Shown: positions 32,906-41,317 of the stretch, in pieces
How the letters are laid out: each line of letters opens with the position of its first letter
Position numbering within the stretch: the stretch's first letter is position 1
DNA from: an uncultured Pseudomonadota bacterium
GTDB lineage: Bacteria; Pseudomonadota; Alphaproteobacteria; RF32; CAG-239
Reading direction: 5' to 3'
Length of the DNA stretch: 50,149 bases
Assembly (NCBI GenBank): GCA_949295005.1
Contig: CASFJL010000008.1
Location: forward strand, 1-50,149
The notes under the pieces: generated by a model
Database searches by the model: none
Told to the model about the DNA's origin: nothing
What the model saw: only the letters and a program-made list of their open reading frames with translations
Position numbers and translations under genes: made by a program

Positions 32906-34072
32906 ATGAAAATATATATAATAGCAGGAGAACCTTCCGGAGATTTACTTGGTTCCAGATTTATGAAAGCAATGAAAGCTAAGACCAACGGAAATGTTGA
33001 ATTTTTTGGTGTTGGCGGTGATACGATGGAACAAGAAGGTTTGAAGTCTTTGTTTGATATTTCAGATTTGGCGGTAATGGGCTTAACCGAGGTAATTCCA
33101 AGTATTCCAAAAATTTTGAAACATATTAAAAATACGGTTGAAGATATTAAAAAAGTTAAGCCGGATGTGGTTATAACCATAGATAGCTGGAGTTTTTCAT
33201 CAAGAATACATAAAAAACTGCGTAAATTACATCTCAACATTCCGCAGGTTCATTATGTTGCGCCGCAAGTTTGGGCATGGAAGAAAAAAAGAGCCAAGAC
33301 AATGTATAAATATATTGATCACTTGCTCACATTGTTTCCGTATGAGCCCAAATATTTTACACCATATCATTTGGCAACGGATTTTGTCGGACATCCTGTT
33401 ATTGAGAGCGATGTTATAAGAGCAGACGGAAATGCTTTTAGAAAAAAATATAAGATACCTGAAGACAAGCGTATTATCACAATCTTACCAGGGTCCAGAA
33501 AAAATGAGGTTTCAAGGCTTTTGCCGGAGTTTTTATTGGCGGCAGAAGATTTGAATGCGGCAGAAAAAGATTTATATTTTGTCATTCCCACGGTCAAAAC
33601 AGTTTCATCAATGGTGAAAGAGGGCTTGAAAGATACAAAGTTAAATATTTTGGTGGTAGATAGTCAAGAAGACAGATATGGAGCATTCAGAGCATCTGAA
33701 GCGGCCATAGCAGCCTCAGGAACAGTGGCTCTGGAGTTGGCAATTTGTGATATTCCGCATATTATCGCTTATAAGGTTGCTCCACTAACAGCATTTTTGG
33801 CAAAAAAATTCTTGCATATTCAGTTTGTAAATTTATCTAACATTTTGTTGGGCAGAGAGATTATTCCGGAATTATTGCAAGAGAGATGTGTTAGAAGCAA
33901 TATCAAAAAATACACCTTAGATTTGTTAAACAAAACAGAATTGTATGACAGACAAAAAGAGGGTTTTATCAAAGTTCAAAAGATTTTAGGCAAGGGGGAG
34001 CAAACGCCTAGCCAAAATGCTTGTGATGTTGTTTTGAATCTCATACAAACTAAAAAAGACTTACCAAGGTAA
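32906..34072 (+). CDS. lpxB: Lipid-A-disaccharide synthase
   Basis: The 388-residue GT19 protein begins with the signature IAGEPSGDLLGSRF and has HYVAPQVWAW at about 114-123 and EAAIAASGTVALELA at about 264-278. It joins UDP-2,3-diacylglucosamine and lipid X into the lipid A disaccharide. The last codons form one arm of a terminator. Confidence 0.97.
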   Translation: MKIYIIAGEPSGDLLGSRFMKAMKAKTNGNVEFFGVGGDTMEQEGLKSLFDISDLAVMGLTEVIPSIPKILKHIKNTVEDIKKVKPDVVITIDSWSFSSRIHKKLRKLHLNIPQVHYVAPQVWAWKKKRAKTMYKYIDHLLTLFPYEPKYFTPYHLATDFVGHPVIESDVIRADGNAFRKKYKIPEDKRIITILPGSRKNEVSRLLPEFLLAAEDLNAAEKDLYFVIPTVKTVSSMVKEGLKDTKLNILVVDSQEDRYGAFRASEAAIAASGTVALELAICDIPHIIAYKVAPLTAFLAKKFLHIQFVNLSNILLGREIIPELLQERCVRSNIKKYTLDLLNKTELYDRQKEGFIKVQKILGKGEQTPSQNACDVVLNLIQTKKDLPR

Positions 34073-34083
34073 GTCTTTTTTAG
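34052..34083 (+). terminator. Terminator overlapping the lpxB stop
   Basis: AAAAAGACTTACC pairs with GGTAAGTCTTTTT; the 3' arm includes the lpxB stop codon. Confidence 0.88.
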
Positions 34084-34091
34084 TTTTATTT

Positions 34092-34466
34092 TTATTTTTC
34101 ATCAATGCATCTGGTACATAAATAATTTGATTCTTGCACTTCAATCATACAATTTTTTAAGGAAGAATCAAAACCTTCTTCGCAAGGAATACTATCGCAT
34201 TTATAAAAATTAGAGCAACCTTCAGCTTCACAACGAACGGGAACATATCCGTCATCACAAGAGCTAATCTCAGGACTATATCCTGGGCAACTATTAGCAC
34301 AAACACTATTGTTTTGAGAACCGTTTATAGGGTTTCCAAAAACATCGGTTTGTTGAGGGGACAAAGAATTATCCCAATTATATTCATTAAGGGGTGTTGA
34401 GCGTCCCAAAGCGTTTGAAGTCCAACAAAAACTTATCAACAAGCAAAATACAGTAAACTTTCTCAT
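34092..34466 (-). CDS. Secreted cysteine-rich protein
   Basis: The 124-residue protein has a clear signal peptide (RKFTVFCLLISFCWTSNALG) and a mature part with ten cysteines in the last 70 residues (CANSCPGY, CDDGY, RCEAEGC, YKC, PCEEG, NC, LCTRC). It is presumably disulfide-bonded, in the periplasm or outside the cell. The start at 34466 is the only ATG and has AAGGA upstream; a TTG at 34472 is also in frame. I cannot name the family. Confidence 0.8.
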   Translation of the reverse strand: MRKFTVFCLLISFCWTSNALGRSTPLNEYNWDNSLSPQQTDVFGNPINGSQNNSVCANSCPGYSPEISSCDDGYVPVRCEAEGCSNFYKCDSIPCEEGFDSSLKNCMIEVQESNYLCTRCIDEK

Positions 34467-34593
34467 AAACAAATTCCTTATAAAAACAACAGCTAATATA
34501 ATTTATGCCAACAAAAATTAAAATATTATTTCTTATATCAAAAATATAAGTTATTATCTGAAAAAATAAAACAAAATAAGTCAAATTATACCA

Positions 34594-36636
34594 ATGAAAA
34601 GTTTATTGTTTTACATAAAAGAAGAATTTATTAAAGAGCAACCGAGATGGTTTTTATGGATTCCGGTTTTATTTGGTTTGGGAATAGTTGGATATTTCCA
34701 ATTATCAACAGAAATATCCATATGGTGGACATTAGGTGTTATTGAAAGCTTGATAATTTTAGCTTTTTTTTGCAAACATCAGATTAAAATTTTATATGGG
34801 ATAATGATAATTTCCCTAATTATTTTAGGTTTTACCAACATTCAGCTACAATCAACATATTTATCTAAAAAGAAAATTAAAACAGAAAGTCAGATTAGTT
34901 ATGTTTCTGGTATGATAGAAAAAATAGATTATAATTACAGAGGTTTTCAACGCCTTATTTTAATGAATGCAAAAAATTTTGAACAAGATAAACAATTTGG
35001 CAGGGTTAAAATAAGCACCAGACAAAAAACAAGCGATTTAAAAGTAGGGCAGTGCGTGGAAATGGCAGCAAAGATTATGCCTGCAGGAAAACCTGTCATC
35101 ATTGGCGGTTATCAATTTGACCGTAAAGCTTATTTTGAAAAAATTGATGCCAATGGTTATGCCTTAAGTTGGGTCTATGAGATAGATTGCGACAATAAAG
35201 TTGGATTAAAAGAAAAGTTCAATTTTTTTATAGACAATTTAAGAAGCCAAATAAATGGGCGGATTCATCAAATTTTGCCGGCATCAGAAGCAGGAATAAC
35301 TTCTGCTATTGTTGCCGGAGAACAAGGTGTGATAAATCGAAAAATTATTCAAAATTATAGAGATTCAGGGTTAGCGCATTTTCTCTCTATTTCCGGCTTA
35401 CATATGACCATGATAGCCGGTTTAATGTTCTTTTTTGTGCGCTTGTTTATGGCTCTTATTCCACCACTGGCATTAAGGTATGATTCTAAAAAAACGGCAG
35501 CAATTATGGCAATTTTGATTAGCATATTTTATCTGTTTATTTCAGGCGTGCAAGTGCCGGCGCAACGCGCTTTTATTATGAATCTGATTGTTTTGCTTGG
35601 AGTTTTAATTGGTAGAAAAGCAATTTCCATGAGAACAATTTGCTGGGCGGCAATGTTTATTTTAATTTTTAATCCGCAAGCCATAATTGGGGCCAGTTTT
35701 CAAATGTCTTTTGCCGCCGTGGTTGCCTTGATTGCTTTTTATGAAAAATATGCCGGAGATTTGCAACATTTTTTACGTGGAAATCCCGATAGTGGCAAAA
35801 TGGTCAAATTTTTCCGTTATATCTGGGCATATTTAATTGGAATTTTGGTGGCTGATTTTATTGCCAGTTTGGCAACCACACCTTTTGCCATTTATCACTT
35901 TAACAAGATTGCACTCTACACAAGTTTAACCAATCTTTTGGCAGGACCGATTATCGGCTTGATTGTGATGCCGTTTGTGCTTTTGGCACTTATTTTAATG
36001 CCGTTTGGATTAGATGTCATTCCTCTCAAATTGGTGGGCTGGGGAATAGGGCTTATCAATGATATTACGGCTTATGTGGCAGCACTGCCAAATTCCGGTT
36101 ATCAAGTTCTCTCGATGCCGACTTGGGGATTTGCTCTGATTATAATGGGTGGTTTGTGGCTTTGTTTGTGGAATATGCCGTGGCGCAAATGGGGAATAAT
36201 TGCAATAATTGTTGGCTTTTTGAGCATTTTTACAGTCAAAACACCGGATGTTATGGTAGATAATGAAGCATCTTTACTGGCCGTGAAAGATGAAAAGGGA
36301 GATTTGGTGATTTTACCCGCCAGAGGAAATTATTTCACCAAACAGATGTGGCTGGAGAAAACCGCCAATAAAAAATTAGATAAAAAAGAACAACAAAAGT
36401 TATATCAAATTTATAAAGGCAAAAAGGTTGATAAATCTTGGCTAGATTTAGAGTGCGATAAAAAATCTTGTCTTTATAAAAATCGCGTCCGTTTCTATAA
36501 AGATAAACGCATGGAAATTGACGGTAAATTTTTTGATACATATCAAGCCGAAGGTGCGAGTATTTATTTTGAAAAAGAAAAAATAAAAATTAAAACCATA
36601 CGTGGTTTTATTGGCTCAAGGTATTGGAATCGATAA
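34594..36636 (+). CDS. comEC: ComEC/Rec2-family DNA-uptake channel protein
   Basis: The 680-residue membrane protein has N-terminal helices, a soluble OB-like domain (about 105-205), the competence core with FLSISGLHMTMIAGLMFF at about 264-281, and a series of about ten membrane helices to residue 545, then a short C-terminal domain. ComEC forms the inner-membrane channel for single-stranded DNA in transformation. The C-terminal beta-lactamase-like nuclease domain of long ComEC forms is absent, so this is the shorter alphaproteobacterial type. Confidence 0.9.
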   Translation: MKSLLFYIKEEFIKEQPRWFLWIPVLFGLGIVGYFQLSTEISIWWTLGVIESLIILAFFCKHQIKILYGIMIISLIILGFTNIQLQSTYLSKKKIKTESQISYVSGMIEKIDYNYRGFQRLILMNAKNFEQDKQFGRVKISTRQKTSDLKVGQCVEMAAKIMPAGKPVIIGGYQFDRKAYFEKIDANGYALSWVYEIDCDNKVGLKEKFNFFIDNLRSQINGRIHQILPASEAGITSAIVAGEQGVINRKIIQNYRDSGLAHFLSISGLHMTMIAGLMFFFVRLFMALIPPLALRYDSKKTAAIMAILISIFYLFISGVQVPAQRAFIMNLIVLLGVLIGRKAISMRTICWAAMFILIFNPQAIIGASFQMSFAAVVALIAFYEKYAGDLQHFLRGNPDSGKMVKFFRYIWAYLIGILVADFIASLATTPFAIYHFNKIALYTSLTNLLAGPIIGLIVMPFVLLALILMPFGLDVIPLKLVGWGIGLINDITAYVAALPNSGYQVLSMPTWGFALIIMGGLWLCLWNMPWRKWGIIAIIVGFLSIFTVKTPDVMVDNEASLLAVKDEKGDLVILPARGNYFTKQMWLEKTANKKLDKKEQQKLYQIYKGKKVDKSWLDLECDKKSCLYKNRVRFYKDKRMEIDGKFFDTYQAEGASIYFEKEKIKIKTIRGFIGSRYWNR

Positions 36637-36664
36637 AAAAACCTCTCGGGTAAGAGGCTTTTGA
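36637..36664. terminator. Short bidirectional terminator between comEC and prfC
   Basis: CCTCT (36642-36646) pairs with AGAGG (36653-36657) around CGGGTA, with A/T runs outside. Confidence 0.7.
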
Positions 36665-36665
36665 A

Positions 36666-38252
36666 TTAGAACATTTGTTCGCGGGTTTTCTTAAACTCAA
36701 CATCAGGGAAATCTTCCTGAGCTTTGTTCAAGTGCCATGCATTGCGGGCCAAGAAAACATCGGCCCCATCGTGGTCAGTGGCCATAGAACCTTGGTTTGC
36801 ATCAATAAATTTCTTCAATTTTTGCTTATCTTGGCAATCTACCCAACGCGCGGTGAAATATTGGGTTGGTTCAAAAGCAACCGGCAAGTTGAACTCTGAG
36901 CGAATGCGGTCAGCCATAACTTCAAATTGCAAAGCGCCAACCACACCGACAATCCATTCCGAACCAACAACCGGTTTGAACACACTTGCACCGCCTTCTT
37001 CGGCAATTTGTTGCAAAGCTGCGCCCAAGTGTTTAGACTTCAATGGGTCTAACGCGCGAACAGATTTCAACAATTCCGGCGCAAAGCTCGGAATGCCGGT
37101 AAAGTGTAATTTTTCGCCTTCGGTCAAAGTATCACCGATACGGAGTTGTCCGTGGTTGGGAATACCGATAATATCACCGGCGTATGCATCTTCTGCCAAT
37201 TCTCTTTCTTGTGCCAAGAACATCACAGGAGTTGGAACTTTAATACCTTTACCTGTGCGCACTTGGTTTAAGGTCATGCCGCGTTTGAAGTGTCCGGAGC
37301 AGATACGCATAAAGGCAATACGGTCGCGATGTTTGGGGTCCATGTTGGCTTGAATTTTAAAGACAAAGCCCGTGACCTTATTTTCATCAGGCTTAACTTC
37401 TCTTTCCAAAGATGGGTGCGGACGAGGCGTTGGCGCAATATTATGCAAACCTTCCAAAACTTCTCTCACACCAAAGTTATTGATGGCACTACCGAAGAAT
37501 ACCGGAGTTTGCACACCTGCCAAATAGGATTCAAGAGAAAACTCAGGACAGAGTTCTTTAATCATCATCACATCTTCACGCAATTTTTCAACCGCATGAG
37601 CCGGCAACAATTCGTCTAATTTCGGGTCATCCAAACCTTTGCAAGTTTCTATTGTTGCATTGATTTGTGACTTATCTCCGGTTTTGTTCATCAAAATCAA
37701 TTGGTCGTTCAACAAATCGTAGCAACCCAAAAAATCTTTACCCATGCCAATCGGCCAGCTGGCAGGGGTGACTTCCAAAGCCAAAGTTTTTTCAATATCA
37801 TCCAATAAAACAAATGGGTCTAAACCTTCACGATCAAGTTTGTTGATAAAGGTTAAAATCGGCACATCTCTAAGACGGCAAACTTCAAACAATTTTTTTG
37901 TTTGAGTTTCAATACCTTTGGCAGAGTCCAAAACCATGACGGCAGAGTCAACGGCGGTTAACACGCGGTAAGTATCTTCGGAGAAGTCTTCGTGTCCCGG
38001 TGTATCCAAAAGGTTGAATGTTATGTCTTTATATTCAAAATTCATCACCGATGAGGCAACCGAAATTCCGCGTTCTTGCTCCACCTTCATCCAGTCAGAG
38101 TGAGCGTGGCGGTTTTCACCTCTGGCTTTAACGGCACCTGCTTGTTGAATGGCACCGCCGAACAGCAACAATTTTTCGGTCAAAGTAGTTTTACCAGCGT
38201 CAGGGTGAGAAATAATGGCAAATGTTTTGCGCTTATTTACAGTATTACTCAT
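36666..38252 (-). CDS. prfC: Peptide chain release factor 3
   Basis: This 528-residue translational GTPase has P-loop SHPDAGKTTLTEKLL at about 16-30, the RF3-type stretch GAIQQAGAVKARG, DTPGHEDF (G3) and NKLDREG (G4), then two beta domains and a C-terminal RF3 domain. RF3 removes RF1/RF2 after termination. AAGG lies upstream of the ATG. Confidence 0.97.
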   Translation of the reverse strand: MSNTVNKRKTFAIISHPDAGKTTLTEKLLLFGGAIQQAGAVKARGENRHAHSDWMKVEQERGISVASSVMNFEYKDITFNLLDTPGHEDFSEDTYRVLTAVDSAVMVLDSAKGIETQTKKLFEVCRLRDVPILTFINKLDREGLDPFVLLDDIEKTLALEVTPASWPIGMGKDFLGCYDLLNDQLILMNKTGDKSQINATIETCKGLDDPKLDELLPAHAVEKLREDVMMIKELCPEFSLESYLAGVQTPVFFGSAINNFGVREVLEGLHNIAPTPRPHPSLEREVKPDENKVTGFVFKIQANMDPKHRDRIAFMRICSGHFKRGMTLNQVRTGKGIKVPTPVMFLAQERELAEDAYAGDIIGIPNHGQLRIGDTLTEGEKLHFTGIPSFAPELLKSVRALDPLKSKHLGAALQQIAEEGGASVFKPVVGSEWIVGVVGALQFEVMADRIRSEFNLPVAFEPTQYFTARWVDCQDKQKLKKFIDANQGSMATDHDGADVFLARNAWHLNKAQEDFPDVEFKKTREQMF

Positions 38253-38321
38253 TTTTTTACCTTATTAAAATGTCTTTATTTTGAAAAATTAGGCTTTTTT
38301 TATATCAAAACTCTTGTTTTG

Positions 38322-38350
38322 GCAAGAAAAAAGAGGGCTCGGTTGAGCCC
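38322..38350 (-). terminator. Terminator after the lipoprotein gene
   Basis: On the minus strand GGGCTC/GAGCCC form a stem around AACC, followed by a T run (38334-38322). Confidence 0.88.
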
Positions 38351-38369
38351 CCTTAAAAAATATTCTGAA

Positions 38370-39560
38370 CTAAAACGGGCTGGAAACCATTGGAACCAAA
38401 GGCTCAACAGAAGACTTATCTTCGTCCGTTTTTTGAGAATTTTCTTCTTTAATTGGTTGAATTAAATCATTAGCGGCTTGTTTTGTGGTGTTTTTTGCCG
38501 GCTGAGGAGTTTTATTTATTCCGATATAGCGTTCAATTGCACTTTTTTCTTTTTCTTTTTCATTAGAGGTAATCAAGTTCAAATCATGCAAAACTTCTAA
38601 TTTGCGCAAATTTTTTGCCGCAGTCAAAATATCTTTAGAGGGCAATTGTCTTTTTGCACGCTGACGAGGTTGAGGCGGCAATAAAGTTTCAATAATTAAA
38701 TCTCTTTCAGCAGAAAATTCTTTTGGAGTGATGGCATTTGCCTCAGTAGCTTCTTTTAAGACATTGATGCGTTCAATAATCAAATCCGGAGAAGGAACAG
38801 GGCGATTAATGCCATATGCCGGAGCTTTATTGGTTAAAGGCAAAAGTCCGCCGATATTTGAACTGCGGGCTGCCAAAAATTCATCTTGAGTAATTAAATC
38901 TTTTTCAGCCAACTCTTTTAAGGTCAAAAAACGAGCGATTATATTTTGTTCATCATCATCAAACAAAATCTCAGCAGCTTCAATTTGCTCTTGCGTGGTT
39001 GGAACTTCTTTTTGAGGTTTATGCTTTTGGCTTAAAAAAATGGCTTTTGCCAGAGCAGATTTGCTTTGTCTTAAAGCGGCAGCGTCTTCAATATTAAAGA
39101 CTTTTGCGCCATTATCATCTTCAATAATCAATTTGCTTTGCTGAATGGTGATATTGCGCAATCTTTTTTGAGCAATTTGAGACATTTTTTCGGGTTTTCC
39201 GGAAGTTGAGCCCAAAAGAGTCATATCATCAGAATTAAGCAAGATTAAATCTTCATAATTTTGTCTGGCTCTGTTATAATGACCAAGTTGTTCAGCAGTC
39301 ATGGCGCTTACAATCAAAGCCTGAGGCAATTTGGGGTTAGATTGCAAAGATCTGTCAACCAATCTTTGAGCTTCTTTAAAATCCCCTTGAGAATAAGCCA
39401 CGGTAGCTAAGTTGGCGTCTTCTTGAGCTTGATCGTTAAATTGCCAAATGGTTGTATTTTTACCATTTTCTCCGTGCAAAGCGGTTGAGTTGCAAGCAGA
39501 GAGCAAGACAACTGTTGCTGCGGCACATAATAAATTTTTGGTTATAGTGAGTTTTAACAC
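38370..39560 (-). CDS. Outer-envelope lipoprotein with TPR and SHOCT-like repeats
   Basis: The 396-residue protein has a signal with lipobox LLSAC (lipid-modified Cys23), a TPR-like region (about 45-115, AYSQGDFKEAQRLVDRSL) and three SHOCT-like helical units of the pattern (L)KELxxxxLIT(x)xEF at about 208-240, 263-293 and 318-346, with a Pro/Gln/Arg-rich linker. SHOCT domains are short interaction modules. The start is GTG, chosen because AGGAG lies 7 bases upstream. The function is unknown; it may scaffold an envelope complex. Confidence 0.82.
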   Translation of the reverse strand: MLKLTITKNLLCAAATVVLLSACNSTALHGENGKNTTIWQFNDQAQEDANLATVAYSQGDFKEAQRLVDRSLQSNPKLPQALIVSAMTAEQLGHYNRARQNYEDLILLNSDDMTLLGSTSGKPEKMSQIAQKRLRNITIQQSKLIIEDDNGAKVFNIEDAAALRQSKSALAKAIFLSQKHKPQKEVPTTQEQIEAAEILFDDDEQNIIARFLTLKELAEKDLITQDEFLAARSSNIGGLLPLTNKAPAYGINRPVPSPDLIIERINVLKEATEANAITPKEFSAERDLIIETLLPPQPRQRAKRQLPSKDILTAAKNLRKLEVLHDLNLITSNEKEKEKSAIERYIGINKTPQPAKNTTKQAANDLIQPIKEENSQKTDEDKSSVEPLVPMVSSPF

Positions 39561-39653
39561 AAGTTTACTCCTAAAATTTTATCTCAATTTAGCAGTATCA
39601 TATAAAATATTAACTTATATTACAATTATTTTTATCAGGTTGTGAATTTAGTC

Positions 39654-39681
39654 TTGATTTAAATTTTTTTTTCTTTACTAT
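39654..39681 (+). promoter_or_regulatory. Promoter of tRNA-Leu (and tig)
   Basis: TTGATT (39654-39659) and TACTAT (39676-39681) with a 16-base spacer lie about 20 bases ahead of the tRNA. Confidence 0.6.
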
Positions 39682-39701
39682 GCAAGCAAAAATAAGTAAT
39701 A

Positions 39702-39786
39702 GCGAGCGTGGTGAAATTGGTAGACACGCCAGACTTAGGATCTGGTGCCGCAAGGTTTGAGAGTTCGAGTCTCTCCGCTCGCACCA
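39702..39786 (+). tRNA. tRNA-Leu (TAG)
   Basis: The 85-base class II tRNA begins GCGAGCG, pairing with CGCTCGC before ACCA. The anticodon arm CCAGA-CTTAGGA-TCTGG gives anticodon TAG; a long variable arm and a TTCGAGT T loop follow. CCA is encoded. It stands directly upstream of tig, as in many alphaproteobacteria. Confidence 0.96.
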
Positions 39787-39826
39787 TTTTTTTTGTAAAA
39801 ATGGTCAACCCTAGAGAGAGAAAATT

Positions 39827-41197
39827 ATGAATATAAAAGAAATAAAATCTGAAGGATTAAAAAAATCTTACAAAGTCAGCGTTTCTGCCGACACTTTTGC
39901 CAAAGACGTTGATGCAAAAGTAAATTCTATTGCAAAATCTGTCAAAATGCCAGGTTTCAGAGCAGGTAAAGCTCCTGTTTCTATGATTAAACAAAAATAT
40001 GAAGCTTCTGCCAAGGCAGAGGTTTTAGAAGATTTGGTTCAAAAGACCGCAGGACAAGTTATTAAAGAAAACAATCTTCGTCCTGTTATGATGCCTGATG
40101 TTAAAATCACAGCTTTCAAAGACGGTGAAGATGTTGAGTTTGAAGTAAATGTTGAGGTTATGCCTGAAATTAATTTTGATGGCGTGAAAGACATTGCTTT
40201 AGAAAAACAAATGGCTGAAGTTCCGGCTGAAGAAGTTGAAAAAGCTTTGAAATATTTGGCCGATGCACGCAAAGAAACCAACAAAGTAGAAGAAGACAGA
40301 GTATCTAAAAAAGGAGATACAGCCGTTATTGATTTTGTAGGTTCTGTTGACGGTGTTGAGTTCCAAGGCGGCAAAGGCAATAACTATCCTTTGGTTTTGG
40401 GTTCAAACTCTTTTATCCCTGGTTTTGAAGACCAATTAATTGGCAAAAAAGCCGGTGAAAAAGTTGACGTTAAAGTCACTTTCCCTGAAAATTATCACGC
40501 AAAAGATTTGGCTGGTAAAGCTGCTGTTTTTGCTTGCGAAATTAAAGAATTGCGTGAACCTAAAGAGGTTGAAATCAATGATGATTTTGCAAAATCTATG
40601 GGTGAAGAAAATTTAGATAAACTCAAAGAAAAAATTTCAAACCGCATTAAAGAAGATTATGAAGCCGCTTCAAAAATGAAGTTGAAGAGACAACTTTTGG
40701 ATATTTTAGATAAAAATTATACATTTGAAGTTCCAGAGTCTTTGGTTGATGCAGAATACAAAGCAATTGTTGCTCAATATGAACAAGCTAAAAAGTACAA
40801 TCAATTAGATGAAGAAGAAAAAGCCAAATCAGAAGAAGATTTGTTGGCTGAATACAAAAACATTGCCGTTCGCAGAGTAAAACTTGGTTTGCTTTTGTCT
40901 GAAATTGGTCAAAATGCAAAAATCACCATTAATGCTGATGATATTAATCAAGCTATTATGGCAGAAGCTCGCAAATATCCGGGACAAGAAAAAGCTGTTT
41001 TTGATTTTTATGTTAAAAACAAACAAGCTGTTGAGAATTTGAAAGCTCCGCTTTTTGAAGAAAAAATCGTTGATCATATCATTTCTCAAGCAAAAGTAGC
41101 TGAAAAAACAGTTTCTATAGAAGAGCTTTATAATTTTAATGAAGAAGAAAAAGCAACAAAAAAAGCTGCCAAAAAAGCAACTAAAAAAGCTTCTTAA
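39827..41197 (+). CDS. tig: Trigger factor
   Basis: The 456-residue ribosome-bound chaperone has the ribosome-docking GFRAGKAP at about 43-50, the FKBP-type PPIase domain (about 150-245, GDTAVIDFVGSVDG) and the helical C-terminal chaperone arms. The last residues form an Ala/Lys-rich tail (KKAAKKATKKAS). No clpP follows directly; a glycan cassette intervenes. A terminator lies 17 bases after the stop. Confidence 0.97.
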   Translation: MNIKEIKSEGLKKSYKVSVSADTFAKDVDAKVNSIAKSVKMPGFRAGKAPVSMIKQKYEASAKAEVLEDLVQKTAGQVIKENNLRPVMMPDVKITAFKDGEDVEFEVNVEVMPEINFDGVKDIALEKQMAEVPAEEVEKALKYLADARKETNKVEEDRVSKKGDTAVIDFVGSVDGVEFQGGKGNNYPLVLGSNSFIPGFEDQLIGKKAGEKVDVKVTFPENYHAKDLAGKAAVFACEIKELREPKEVEINDDFAKSMGEENLDKLKEKISNRIKEDYEAASKMKLKRQLLDILDKNYTFEVPESLVDAEYKAIVAQYEQAKKYNQLDEEEKAKSEEDLLAEYKNIAVRRVKLGLLLSEIGQNAKITINADDINQAIMAEARKYPGQEKAVFDFYVKNKQAVENLKAPLFEEKIVDHIISQAKVAEKTVSIEELYNFNEEEKATKKAAKKATKKAS

Positions 41198-41213
41198 TTA
41201 AAATAAAAAATAT

Positions 41214-41243
41214 AAAAAAAGCCGGTTTATGCCGGCTTTTTTT
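41214..41243 (+). terminator. Terminator after tig
   Basis: GCCGG (41221-41225) and CCGGC (41232-41236) pair around TTTATG, extended by A/T runs. Confidence 0.88.
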
Positions 41244-41317
41244 GTGCGTAGAATTATATTTTTTCTACAAAGATTGTAAATTATTGATAAAATAGCACCA
41301 TATTTAAGGAGATAAAA

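Noticed and set aside
36724..37353. Long plus-strand open frame (209 codons) opposite prfC
   Set aside because: Antisense to prfC, whose motifs are unambiguous; codon composition is that of a shadow frame.
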